Shown here in pieces: positions 11,601 through 22,905 of a DNA stretch of 64,000 bases. This DNA is from Escarpia spicata. Its lineage: Eukaryota > Annelida > Polychaeta > Sabellida > Siboglinidae. The stretch spans positions 28,771,249-28,835,248 of the forward strand of contig OZ023210.1 in the NCBI GenBank assembly GCA_963995525.1, written 5' to 3'. The notes under the pieces are model-generated. The model did not search any database, was not told the DNA's origin, and saw only the letters and a program-made list of their open reading frames with translations. The number at the start of each line of letters is the position of its first letter. The stretch's first letter is position 1. A program made the position numbers and the translations under genes.

Positions 11601-14600
11601 ATCATTGCAAAAGTCCTGAAAAGTTACAAGAATTTGACCTTTTGGAACGGAAATTCTGTGATTGTCCCTAGTATTGGATGGATTTCCGCATAAATTGTTG
11701 CGAAATGTCATGGCACCCCTGCTATCTCATGTCAACTGACGTAAACATGGATGCGGGCGGAAGGCGCTGACATAAACCATTTCATGATCGTTGTCTGTTT
11801 GTCCACTAAGCACATTGAAGACATGTTGTTAATTAAATGTACTTGTCACATCGTTAGAACACGCATAAGTTCACAGATTCAAGCACATTGTCCATGTCCA
11901 TTTCATATTAACCCCAGCAGTGGAAGTTATAACATATGCCCTTTTATAGATTGCTGGAAATTTTTATAGACTGACAAAAATTAAATATTACAGTAGGTCT
12001 GCCTACCCTATTTTGTTCACAATAAAATGTTTAAAAATAAAATGTTTTTCCTACCTACCTACCTACCCTAAAAATCAATGTTACCAGAAACACAACTGTA
12101 TTTTTTGTGGCCTAAGTACAAATACAGTTTCGCAGCAAATGACACGGCAGCTATGAAATGTTTTGTTGTTCTCCTCTTTGTCTGTAAATATCTGGTGTGA
12201 GACTGGCTGGCCTCGATACTAGTGATGATTGTTATCCTTCTTCTATCGTTGATCTCATTAAAGTCATTTCCCAGCCATCCCCTCTCACCCTATCTGATAC
12301 AGTGTCACATCTTGATAACCATTTCGATACTACAACGTAAGGCTATTGAAACATTCACAAGTCACCTGATTTAATGACAAAATGATATTCGTTCAATGAT
12401 CTTACATAAGTACACCCCCTTTTATTAAACAAACTGCACACAGTTATTTATAACTTCTCACGCACTACAGATTTGAACATCTATGTACTACTGTAATTAT
12501 TTGATTACTAGGTTAAGGTGAATGAGGTGCATCAGACAGAACATCTACAAATGATATGTGCTACTGCGAATATTTGTTAGAATAAGGCAAATGAGATGTA
12601 TGAGACAGAACATCTATTAATTCTATCTACTACTGCAATTACTTGCTAGGATAAGGCAAACGAGGTGTACAAGACAGAACAGACGCGCTGTCCGGCACGC
12701 ACTCACCGCCTTGCCATGAGCCTCAACCCGACCACCTTCCGCTTGCACCGCGCAGGAAGCAGACCAGCTCGCTCCCTCCTCGAGCTGACAGCCAACAAAC
12801 AACTCTTCCGCAGACTGCACCTACAGTTCACATGGATCCTCAAGGCAGGCAGCAACAGACTAACAGAGAGGCTACTGGAAGGACCCCCCACGGAGGACTC
12901 AGTGATCGACCTTGAGAAACAGGAAGGTGAGTGTCGGTTGTCTGCCATGTTTATTATTAACAAGATTGCCATGCAGGGCAAAAACCCCAAGTGGACAAGG
13001 GAGCCATTGGCTTATCAACATTCTAACATGATTGTATCTTTTTTTGTGTAACTTGCACTTCTGAGATATTTTGGTCTTAAATGTACTCACACTGCCAGCA
13101 TTTGCACAATTGACACAACATTTTTTCCATCCATTTATAATCCTTTCTGGGAATGAATACTTTCTGATATCTAATCTACGCTGTTATTTTTTAATGTTAC
13201 TTTGTGTCCTCTCGTCCTGCTGTCCTTCTATCCTTCTTAATTGAAAACAAATGCTTACAGGTGTCATTATTTCATACCCATTCAATATCATGAAAACTTG
13301 TGTTTAATTCCCTCCATTCATTTAGATTTTTCATATTCAAGGTAATGTGACCAGAATCAATAACAAGTAAACCATTTTCATGTACTCAGTAGACGGACCT
13401 CAAACTAGCTCTTGCTAGTTAGGGTATATATAAGATTATTTATGCAATAGTGTAAGAATATACAACACAATTGGTCAGCAACACGATCAAGTTGATAATT
13501 TAAATAGCTATTTTAGTTATATAAAATAACCATGTTTTTTTTCTACTGGCATTGTTGCATATGTACTGTTTATGTTCAGTGATATTGTAACCTCACAATA
13601 ACCTCACAGTGACCCCACATTGAACTCAGTGACCACACAAGAACCTCACAGTGATCTCATAATAATGTCACAGTGGCTCAACAATAACCTCACAGTCACC
13701 TCACAATAACATCAGTGACCCCACAATAACCTCACAATGACTGCACAATAACCTCACAGTGACCCAACAATAACCTCACAGTGACCCCACAATAACCTCA
13801 CAACGACCCCACATTTATCTCACAATAACCTCACACTTTACCCTACAATAACCTCTCACTTTACATCACTGTGATCTCACAATAACCTCAGTGATCCAAT
13901 AATAACCTCACACATGATCCCACAATAACCTCACAGTGACTCCACAATAACCGCACACTTGACCCCACAATAACCTCACTGTGAACCCACAATAACCTCA
14001 CAGTGACCCCATAACAACCTCGCACTTGACCCCATAATAACCTCACAATGACCCCACAATAACTTTACAGTGACCCCATATTGACCTCATAATAACCTCA
14101 CAGTGACCCCACATTGAACTCGGTGACCCCACAATTACCTCACATGTCCCCATAATAACCTCACAGTGACCCCACAATAACCTCACACTTGGCCCCACAA
14201 TAACCTCACAGTGACCCCACAATAACCTCACATTTGACCCCACAATAACCTCGCACTTGACCCCACAGTAACTTCATAGTGACACCCAATAACCTCACAT
14301 TTCCCCCCAAAATAACCTCCAGCTTTACCTCACAATAACCTCACTTTGATCCCACAATAACCTCACAGTGACCCCACAGTAACCTCACAGTGACTCCACA
14401 ATAACCTCAAAATGATCTCATAATAACCCCACAATAACCTCACAATAACCATACAATAACCCCACAACACAATAACCTCACAATAATCTCACAGTGACTT
14501 CACAATAACCTCACAGTGACTTCAATAACCTCGGTGATCCCACACTGAACTCAGTGACCCCACAATAACTTCACAGTGACCCCACATTGATCTCAGTGAC

Positions 14601-17600
14601 CCCACAATAACCTCACAGTGGCCCCACATTGATCTCACAGTGACCCCACATTGACCTCATGGTGACCTTGTCATTTGTCTTTGACAGAGACGGAGGAGGG
14701 GTTTGTGAAGTTGTTCAGTAAGAAGCTGCTGATGGATGGAGAGGATACAGAGGAGGGAGATCCCCAGCCCAAAGACGACCAGGAAGAAGGAGCTCAGTGG
14801 ATGGCAGGCAGGGAGAAGGGAGAGACAGAGGAACCTTCCAACACGCCGGTCTTCCGTAACCTCAGACATCTACTGCGGGTATAAACCGTTCTTACATTGA
14901 CTCATGGAACATGGTATTTATGTTGTAGGTTAAATAAACACGTCTTGAATCAGCTAGAGGGTAATAATCCCAGGCAGCCATATTGGATTTATGCAAATTA
15001 ACTAGTCAACCAATCCAATTTTAAGGAATTCCAAATGCATTCTTTGTTAAAAAAAACTATCCTGGAATATAAATAACTTTAATATGTTATCTGAGAGTAA
15101 ACCTATACCAAAATATTCAAGTGTGTCAACCATATTGGATGCATACCAATTTTATATTTCTTCAATAGGTATTTCTTGGGAAATCTTAGAAGTGCATCTT
15201 CATAAAAGATTATGTTGCAGTTCCAAGTTTGTTCCAAGTCAAACCTTACTATGCCTATATACATTTCAGGTGTTTGGCTACAGTCAGTTCCATATATTGG
15301 CACACCACGTTGTCATTGGCAACCAGGTCATAGTTCGTGGGACAAGACGCCATCTAGTCCAGTCTGTCATCGATGCACTCAAGGTCAGTTCAATGTACCC
15401 TTGACTTAGACCAATAAATTGTGGACTGTTAGGGAGAAACTGTAAACTTGTATTTGTTGTGAACTTACTAAGATAATCATGTCTGTATGTTGATACACTA
15501 TAAACAATTTATATACTAAAAAAATACTCATCTTGTAGATGGTGCTACATGTACACACATATGCAGAAGATGGGTTGATGAAGTAATCATACCTGACATT
15601 TAACAAACGTTATGTAAATTTGAACAGCTTTTTGTAACTTTGCGCATGTAATCACCCGCAAGTTATCAGTTGACAGTTTACATAGCTCGGAACAGTTACA
15701 GAGAACACACGTAACATTGTGAACAACCGTTTTATGTCTGTCTAAAGTCTAATAATGTTTGGTGTGAACCCTTAATTATTAAGATCCCTTAATGTATGGG
15801 GAAAAAATAAAAGCGTCACTTTTCCTCTGAAGGGTTGTAGATGAGCCCCTGAAAGTTTGGAGCCTGAGATGCATAGCATTTGGGAAGAAAAACTTAACAT
15901 ACTTAGTTAGATATCTTAGGAATTGAAAGGAAAAGTGTGTAGTTGATGCATCACACCAGGCAGCCTGTGTGGTCTAGAGACCATGGCGATGATGGAAAAA
16001 CAACAAGAAAACACAGTTTTGCAAAAATCTGGATGAGAAAGAATTGTGGGAATGAAAAGAATGGAGAAATGAAGACTAGAGGAACTGAGGGAGAATGTTG
16101 ATGTGAGAGTCATAAGGAAGCTGGTGAGGAGTAGGTTAAAATGGGCTGGACAGGTGGAATGGTGTGGAGTAGGTTGAAGTGGGCTGGACAGGTGGAATGG
16201 TGAGGAGTAGGTTGAAGTGGGCTGGGCAGGTGGAATGGTGAGGAGTAGGTTGAAGTGGGCTGGACAGGTGGAATGGTGAGGAGTAGGTTGAAGTGGGCTG
16301 GTCAGGTGGAATGGTGAGGAGTAGGTTGAAGTGGGCTGGACAGGTGGAATGGTGAGGAGTAGGTTGAAGTGGGCTGGACAGGTGGAATGGTGAGGAGTAG
16401 GTTAAAGTGGGCTGGACAGGTGGAATGGTGAGGAGTAAATTAAAGTGGGCTGGACAGTTGGAATGGTGAGGAGTAGGTTGAAGTGGCTGGACAGGTAGAA
16501 TGGTGAGGAGTAGGTTGAAGTGGCTGGACAGGTGGAATGGTGAGGAGTAGGTTGAAGTGGGCTGGACAGGTGGAATGGTGAGGAGTAGGTTGAAGTGGGC
16601 TGGACAGGTGGAATGGTGAGGAGTAGGTTGAAGTGGGCTGGACAGGTGGAATGGTGAGGAGTAGGTTGAAGTGGGCTGGACAGGTGGAATGGTGAGGAGT
16701 AGGTTGAAGTGGGCTGGACAGGTGGAATGGTGAGGAGTAGGTTGAAGTGGGCTGGACAGGTGGAATGGTGAGGAGTAGGTTGAAGTGGGCTGGACAGGTG
16801 GAATGGTGAGGAGTAGGTTGAAGTGGGCTGGACAGGTGGAATGGTGAGGAGTATGTTAAAGTGGGCTGGACAGGTGGAATGGTGTGGAGTAGGTTGAAGT
16901 GGGCTGGACAAGTGGAATGGTGAGGAGTAGGTTGAAGTGGGCTGGGCAGGTGGAATGGTGAGGAGTAGGTTGAAGTGGGCTGGACAGGTGGAATGGTGAG
17001 GAGTAGGTTGAAGTGGGCTGGTCAGGTGGAATGGTGAGGAGTAGGTTGAAGTGGGCTGGACAGGTGGAATGGTGAGGAGTAGGTTGAAGTGGGCTGGACA
17101 GGTGGAATGGTGAGGAATAGGTTGAAGTGGGCTGGACAGGTGGAATGGTGAGGAGTAGGTTGAAGTGGGCTGGACAGGTGGAATGGTGAGGAATAGGTTG
17201 AAGTGGGCTGGACAGGTGGAATGGTGAGGAGTAGGTTGAAGTGGGCTGGACAGGTGGAATGGTGAGGAGTAGGTTAAAGTGGGCTGGACAGTTGGAATGG
17301 TGAGGAGTAGGTTGAAGTGGCTGGACAGGTAGAATGGTGAGGAGTAGGTTGAAGTGGCTGGACAGGTGGAATGGTGAGGAGTAGGTTGAAGTGGGCTGGA
17401 CAGGTGGAATGGTGAGGAGTAGGTTGAAGTGGGCTGGACAGGTGGAATGGTGAGGAGTAGGTTGAAGTGGGCTGGACAGGTGGAATGGTGAGGAGTAGGT
17501 TGAAGTGGGCTGGACAGGTGGAATGGTGAGGAGTAGGTTGAAGTGGGCTGGACAGGTGGAATGGTGAGGAGTAGGTTGAAGTGGGCTGGACAGGTGGAAT

Positions 17601-20600
17601 GGTGAGGAGTATGTTGAAGTGGGCTGGACAGGTGGAATGGTGAGGAGTAGGTTGAAGTGGGCTGGACAGGTGGAATGGTGAGGAGTAGGTTAAAGTGGGC
17701 TGGACAGGTGGAATGGTGAGGAGTAGGTTGAAGTGGGCTGGTCAGGTGGAATGGTGAGGAGTAGGTTGAAGTGGGCTGGACAGGTGGAATGGTGAGGAGT
17801 AGGTTGAAGTGGGCTGGACAGGTGGAATGATGAGGAATAGGTTGAAGTGGGCTGGACAGGTGGAATGGTGAGGAGTAGGTTAAAGTGGGCTGGACAGGTG
17901 GAATGGTGAGGAGTAAATTAAAGTGGGCTGGACAGTTGGAATGGTGAGGAGTAGGTTGAAGTGGCTGGACAGGTAGAATGGTGAGGAGTAGGTTGAAGTG
18001 GCTGGACAGGTGGAATAGTGAGGAGTAGGTTGAAGTGGGCTGGACAGGTGGAATGGTGAGGAGTAGGTTGAAGTGGGCTGGACAGGTGGAATGGTGAGGA
18101 GTAGGTTGAAGTGGGCTGGACAGGTGGAATGGTGAGGAGTAGGTTGAAGTGGGCTGGACAGGTGGAATGGTGAGGAGTAGGTTGAAGTGGGCTGGACAGG
18201 TGGAATGGTGAGGAGTAGGTTGAAGTGGGCTGGGCAGGTGGAATGGTGAGGAGTAGGTTGAAGTGGGCTGGACAGGTGGAATGGTGAGGAGTAGGTTGAA
18301 GTGGGCTGGTCAGGTGGAATGGTGAGGAGTAGGTTGAAGTGGGCTGGACAGGTGGAATGGTGAGGAGTAGGTTGAAGTGGGCTGGACAGGTGGAATGGTG
18401 AGGAATAGGTTGAAGTGGGCTGGACAGGTAGAATGGTGAGGAGTAGGTTGAAGTGGGCTGGACAGGTGGAATGGTGAGGAATAGGTTGAAGTGGGCTGGA
18501 CAGGTGGAATGGTGAGGAGTAGGTTGAAGTGGGCTGGACAGGTGGAATGGTGAGGAGTAGGTTGAAGTGGGCTGGACAGGTGGAATGGTGAGGAGTAGGT
18601 TGAAGTGGGCTGGACAGGTGGAATGGTGAGGAGTAGGTTGAAGTGGGCTGGACAGGTGGAATGGTGAGGAGTAGGTTGAAGTGGGCTGGACAGGTGGAAT
18701 GGTGAGGAGTAGGTTGAAGTGGGCTGGACAGGTGGAATGGTGAGGAGTAGGTTAAAGTGGGCTGGACAGGTGGAATGGTGAGGAGTAGGTTGAAGTGGCT
18801 GGACAGGTAGAATGGTGAGGAGTAGGTTGAAGTGGCTGGACAGGTGGAATGGTGAGGAGTAGGTTGAAGTGGTCTGGACAGGTGGAATCGTGAGGAGTAG
18901 GTTGAAGTGGGCTGGACAGGTGGAATGGTGAGGAGTAGGTTGAAGTGGACTGGACAGGTAGAATGGTGAGGAGTAGGTTGAAGTGGACTGGACAGGTAGA
19001 ATGGTGAGGAGTAGGTTGAAGTGGCTGGACAGGTGGAACAAATGGAAGCGAATGGCAAATGAAGAGAGCGGATACCCTAAGTGTAGAAGAGAGGAGAAGA
19101 GGAAGGCCACAATTGAAATGGGAGGATTATGTAAAGAGATTTGGTGGGATTGGGAGGCAGGGGAGAACAGAAGTTAGAGGTGGGGGAGTGGAGATGGGTG
19201 GTAGAGATGGGGGAGTGGAGACGGATGGTAAAGATGGGGGAGTGGAGATGGGTGGTAGAGATGGGGTGTGGAGACGGGTGGTAGAGATGGGGGAGTGGAG
19301 ACGGATGGTACAGATGGGGGAGTGGAGATGGGTGGTAGAGATGAGGGAGTGGAGACGGGTGGTAGAGATGGGGGAATGGAGACGGGTGGTAGAGATGGGG
19401 GAATGGAGACGGATGGTAGAGATGAGGGAATGGAGACGGATGGTAGAGATGGGGGAGTGGAGACGGATGGTAGAGATGGGGGAGTGGAGACGGATGGTAG
19501 AGATGGGGGAGTGGAGACGGGTGGTAGAGATGGGGGAATGGAGACGGATGGTAGAGATGAGGGAATGGAGACGGATGGTAGAGATGGGGGAGTGGAGATG
19601 GGGGAGTGGAGACGGGTGGTAGAGATGGGGGGAGTGGAGACGGGTGGTAGAGATGGGGAATGGAGACGGGTGGTAGAGATGGGGGAGTGGAGACGGGTGG
19701 TAAAGATGGGGGAGTGGAGACAGGTGGTAGAGATGGCCATGAAGCAAGACCAATGATGGAAAGGGAAATAAAAATGGTGATGACCAGTATCAAGACCAAC
19801 TTCACCCCCAACTTCAGGGATAAAGCAGGGTAAAGTGATATGACAGCAAACTCAATACAACTTCTTGTGCAATATAATTTTTTGAATTTCAGACTCTGTT
19901 ACCACGGGGATGCTGTCATGTGATCAACTACAGTTCGTGCTATGAAGACACGTGGCGATGCAACTTCCTGGGGTTACACCCGTCCACACCCCTGCCCCTC
20001 CATGTTGACCGCTACGTCACAGTCACCCTCAAGGAACCGCCCACTGAGGATGCAGAATCGACCCCCGCAGATGACCCCTTTCTGGGTTACAAGTTCTTGG
20101 TGGAGACATCAAGTGACATGCCAACTTCAGGTACTTTGGCCTTGGTCATTTTGATGTCAGTTCTGTGGTCCAGCAGGGTATAGGTATACTTTAAGGATCT
20201 AATGGATAATTTTTTCCTTTGGGTTGGCGATATAAGTTCACAGACTCGCAGTGTGTGTTCAGCTTTATGTATAGGGGGAAGTGTGGTCATTTGGTCACTG
20301 TTGTATCACCAACGACACTGCATGAACGTGTCCCAATGATGCATCGGGTGTTGGTAGTTTTCAGTGAACAAGATCACTGTTTGGCTTATGACCTCATAGA
20401 ATGTTAGTGAAACTGTGCCCAGAAACTGTTGACTGACTTGTAGGAATCATACAATCTTGATATTGTTACTGTCAAACATTTTGGCAATTGTCTTCCTCTG
20501 CAGTTTGTATGTATAAATATAATCATGGCAATGTAGACTTAGACTTTATGACCGCAGCACCCAAGATCCTGGGGAAGATCGAGGCGGTCCTACAGAATGA

Positions 20601-21575
20601 CCACTTGGCTGACCCTGTCATTGACCAATGTCTCACCTGCCTCAAGGAGGAGTGGATGAAGTAAGTGTCACCACACTGGTTGTCACAGTGTCAACATGTC
20701 ACCATATAGGACTGACAGCTTGTCAGTGTCACCATATAGGTTGTCAAATTGTATAGGCCAGAGAGGTTCTTACAGTGTCAACATGTCACTGTAGGACAGA
20801 CAGGTTGTTAGTGTCAACATGTCACTGTAGGACAGACAGGTTGTCATAGTTTCAACAAGTCACTGTTAAACAGACATGTTGTTAGTGTCAATATGTCATT
20901 GTATGACAGACATGTTGTTAGTCAACATGTCTTGTTAGTCAACATGTCTGCCATATGGTGACATGTTGTTAGTCAACATGTCACCATATGACAGACAGGT
21001 AGTTAGTGTCAACATGTCATTGTAGGACAGACAGGTTGTTAGTGCCAACATGTCACTGTAGGACAGACAGGTTGTTAGTGCCAACATGTCACTAGGACAG
21101 ACAGGTTGTCATAATGTTGTCATTGTCAACATGTTAAATTGTACTGAAGGCAGTTTGTCAATGTATCATCATTTATTATCTGCAAATTCAGTATAACACT
21201 GATCTTTTTCATGGGAATCTTATTAGAAAACCAGAACAGACTTTGCAGGGACTTTACAAACAGTGCATTTTAAGTATTCTATATTAAATGTCACATTCTT
21301 GATTAAATAAACACATAATTATGTTAAAGTAACAACTTTTGCAGTTGTCCCAGATTCTGGTTGTAATTGTTTGTTTTGTTTTCAGCAAAGTAAAGGTGCT
21401 TTTCCGCTTCACAAAGGCTGGCGGGAGTCGCTCGGAGGAAGACACACGGAAGCTGCTGCAGGTGGTGGGGGCAGAAGGGGAGGACAAGGCTGTCCTCAAG
21501 TTCTGGATGACAGGACTCAGTGTTCAGTACAGGAACCATATGTTGTCATCCGCCATCAGTAACACTGTCAGTTGA
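5278..21575 (+). CDS. FLCN: Folliculin, nine coding exons, 594 residues
   Basis: Coding exons: 5278-5541, 5923-6069, 11128-11334, 12650-12926, 14688-14878, 15270-15383, 19893-20130, 20504-20660, 21386-21575. Every junction is GT-AG, phases join exactly, and the total is 1785 bases. The product aligns end to end with human folliculin (579 aa): it starts [17 protein letters not shown], and contains [66 protein letters not shown] and LKFWMTGLS. Known folliculins have an N-terminal longin and a C-terminal DENN domain and, with FNIP, act at lysosomes as a GAP for RagC/D, controlling mTORC1 and TFEB. The arginine finger (human Arg164, in DSLARGFQ) is kept as Arg169 in DSQARGFQ. Odd points: exon 8 has a better acceptor (20503) than the conservation-based start, adding about 17 residues; several introns are filled by minisatellites; the stop codon lies inside a tandem repeat. 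Identity is very secure; the exact starts of exons 4 and 8 are less so. Confidence 0.96.
5559..5630. repeat. (GCGT)n microsatellite after FLCN exon 1 donor
   Basis: A run of GCGT units with a few TGCA variants starts 17 bases inside intron 1. Open frames on both strands across it are by-products of the 4-base period. Confidence 0.9.
6255..9351. repeat. 63-bp minisatellite, about 49 copies, FLCN intron 2
   Basis: The unit contains TTGCTGGAAACAAGCTGTAG and AACACTTATGGT. Because 63 is divisible by three, one minus-strand frame stays open for 865 codons, repeating a 21-residue hydrophobic motif (…[16 protein letters not shown]…). Copies differ at a few positions in patterned fashion (GGTGCTTG versus GGTACTTG; TTTGCTGG versus TTAGCTGG), suggesting amplification of multi-unit blocks. 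I found no match between the unit and the neighbouring exon ends. Confidence 0.95.
9718..10658. mobile_element. DNA transposon remnant with 9-bp target duplication
   Basis: The ends are imperfect inverted repeats, TAGTCTCGCTTAACC on the left and TAGCCTCGATTATCC on the right in reverse complement, flanked by the direct repeat CAGAGCATC (9709-9717 and 10659-10667). A 9-base duplication suggests a Mutator-like or similar superfamily. A second copy of the left terminus (TAGTCTCGCTTAACCGACTC) occurs at about 9864. No transposase frame is seen, so it is non-autonomous. Confidence 0.55.
10066..10150 (-). other. tRNA-like sequence, pseudogene or SINE head
   Basis: Read on the minus strand it has tRNA promoter-like boxes: TGGCTAAATTGGTAG resembles box A and GGTTTGAATCC box B, at tRNA-like spacing. 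The acceptor ends do not pair convincingly and it sits inside a transposon remnant, so I call it a tRNA-derived relic and not a working tRNA gene. Confidence 0.4.
11335..12474. other. FLCN intron 3, no embedded feature
   Basis: Donor CAG|GTGAGT at 11335. I see only short CCTA repeats near 12048-12070 and no conserved coding segment. Confidence 0.5.
12475..12680 (+). repeat. 69-bp triplication of intron end plus FLCN exon 4 start
   Basis: Three tandem copies of a 69-base unit carry acceptors whose downstream bases begin at 12512, 12581 and 12650. The third opens the true exon 4 ([11 protein letters not shown], matching human GKALKVFEAEQ). The first two read [12 protein letters not shown] and [12 protein letters not shown] in the same frame, then hit TAG, the stop being supplied by the acceptor TAG of the next copy. 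Confidence 0.9.
12927..13585. other. FLCN intron 4, 5' part
   Basis: Donor GAAG|GTGAGT. No repeat or gene recognised before the minisatellite that starts near 13586. Confidence 0.5.
13586..14665. repeat. 22-bp minisatellite, FLCN intron 4
   Basis: About 45 degenerate copies of a unit close to CCCCACAATAACCTCACAGTGA. The array ends about 20 bases before the acceptor of exon 5 (CAG at 14685-14687), leaving only the short pyrimidine-rich TCATTTGTCTTTGA between them. Confidence 0.9.
15384..15929. other. FLCN intron 6, 5' part
   Basis: Donor AAG|GTCAGT. No feature recognised before the LINE tail that begins near 15930. Confidence 0.45.
16130..19040. repeat. 38-bp minisatellite, about 76 copies, FLCN intron 6
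   Basis: The unit contains GTGAGGAGTAGGTTGAAGTG and GGCTGGACAGGTGGAATG. Plus-strand reading of one unit is [12 protein letters not shown], i.e. LINE C-terminal codons. Marker variants (AAATTAAAGTGG, TGGACAGTTGG, TGGACAGGTAGAATGG) recur in the same order near 16434, 17280, 17915 and 18790, showing higher-order blocks of several hundred bases. The 38-base period makes 114-base super-units, which explains the long minus-strand open frames. Confidence 0.95.
19178..19735. repeat. 27-bp minisatellite, about 20 copies, FLCN intron 6
   Basis: Unit close to GGTAGAGATGGGGGAGTGG followed by AGACGGAT. It is open in several frames; the frame encoding GEWRRVVEM repeats matches the tail of the surrounding LINE. 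Confidence 0.95.
20672..21125. repeat. About 36-bp minisatellite just inside FLCN intron 8
   Basis: Degenerate copies of GTCAACATGTCACTGTAGGA plus CAGACAGGTTGTTAGT. The array begins about 10 bases after the exon 8 donor (GAA|GTAAGT at 20661). Confidence 0.85.
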
Positions 21576-22905
21576 CAACCACGTTTTGTCATCCACCATC
21601 AGTGACACTGTCAATTGACAACCACATGTCATCTGCCATTAGCATCACTGTCAGTTGACAACAACATGTTGTCATCTGCCATTAGCAAACTCAGTTGACA
21701 ACCACATGTTGTTATCCACCATCAGTAACACTGTCAGTTAGTTGACATCAGTTAGTTGACTACCACATGTTGTCACCTGCAATGAGCAACACTGTCAGTT
21801 GACAATCATGTCAGGTTGTCATCTGCCATCAGTGACGCTGTCAACTGCAAGCCTGGGGTCAATTACATTGCAATGTAATATATACCTATTACTTTGTTTC
21901 CTTCCTATTACTATTACATGCTAAATTCGTCCTATTACTATTACATTTGAAGCAATTACTATTACATTTTTATTGGAACATTTTATGGTGTAATGCACAG
22001 TATGCATGAATACAATAAGTACAATTGTTTGATTCACAGTCTCAAGAAGTTAAACAAACTTGCCATTTATTGATACCCATACCCAAAGCATTAAAAATAA
22101 TATTTGAGAATGTCAAGTACTTTCATCATCATCAGGGAAGTATTATAAAGTATACAAAATTCATAAATATTTACAACGAAATATATCTATATCGTACATA
22201 CCATATTTAGTACAATATATTAACTACATTGACTAAGGATAGAACATATATGTTCCATGTTATATTTAAATACCATACTGGAATGAAAGACAAAATCAAT
22301 ATTCAATGCCACATAACTATATACAAACATACATCAGGATGTTTTTCACAACCACTGTAATTTAGGTTGAATTGTGTGCATTGTGGAGGCAGTCCCTAAA
22401 CCCATAGGCTTACTTGAAAAGGATAGTTGGCAACTTGACACTTGGCAGAACTGGTTTCAAAGCAGTGGAAGTCCAGTTTAATCCCTTTAGTCAATGCAGG
22501 ATTCACACTGTACCAGTGTCTCTTGCTAGGTACACACTCATAAAACTAGGATAAAACTTCACCAGGGTCATGCTGAAGTTGACAAAGGGAATCTACAACC
22601 TAATCAAATGGAATGGTTATGTAGTTGAAATTCAGTTTAAATGTTCAATAGTAATATAAAATAATAGGTCAATTAGTATTATTACTTCAGTATTTGTAAT
22701 CGTTACTATTATATATTACTATTACCCCAGGCCTGGTCAGTTGACAACCACGTTGTCATCCGCCATCAGTGAGACTCGGTTGACAACCACATTTTGTCAC
22801 CCGTCATCAGTAGCACTGTCAGTTGACAACCATGTTGTCACCCGCCATCAGACATGTCAGTTGACAACCACGTGTCACCCGCTATCAGTGACACTGTCAG
22901 TTGAC
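21528..22905 (+). repeat. About 43-bp tandem repeat containing the FLCN stop codon, split by a transposon
   Basis: The last coding bases of FLCN ([11 protein letters not shown] plus TGA) form the first unit of a degenerate tandem series: CACATGTTGTCATC, CGCCATCAGTAACACTGTCA, GTTGACAACC. Copies run to 21847, are interrupted by the element at 21848-22735, and resume at 22736-22905. The end of the open reading frame is thus itself repeat sequence. Confidence 0.85.
21848..22735. mobile_element. hAT-like non-autonomous element (CTGGGGTC family)
   Basis: Ends: CAAGCCTGGGGTCAATTAC on the left and, in reverse complement, CAGGCCTGGGGTAATAG on the right. The flanking octamers GTCAACTG (21840-21847) and GTCAGTTG (22736-22743) match at six of eight positions; the host repeat makes the duplication hard to prove. 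The AT-rich interior has no transposase. Related ends occur at 40252-40913 and at 61946. Confidence 0.6.

Larger units (their letters stand above)
15930..19760 (+). mobile_element. LINE 3' coding tail expanded by two internal minisatellites
   Basis: The left part reads …[23 protein letters not shown] and the right part [25 protein letters not shown] then GEWRRVVEM…MKQDQ. These are consecutive pieces of the C-terminal region typical of many animal non-LTR retrotransposons (KLVxSRLKWAGHVERM … RRRGRPxxRWEDCVKRD … EWRxLV). The stretch between them is occupied by tandem arrays made of these same codons. The fragment lies in FLCN intron 6 in the sense orientation. Confidence 0.7.

Noticed and set aside
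17880..19811. Several 160-390 codon open frames on both strands
   Set aside because: Products of the 38-bp and 27-bp arrays; proline- or glycine-rich translations repeat with the DNA period.
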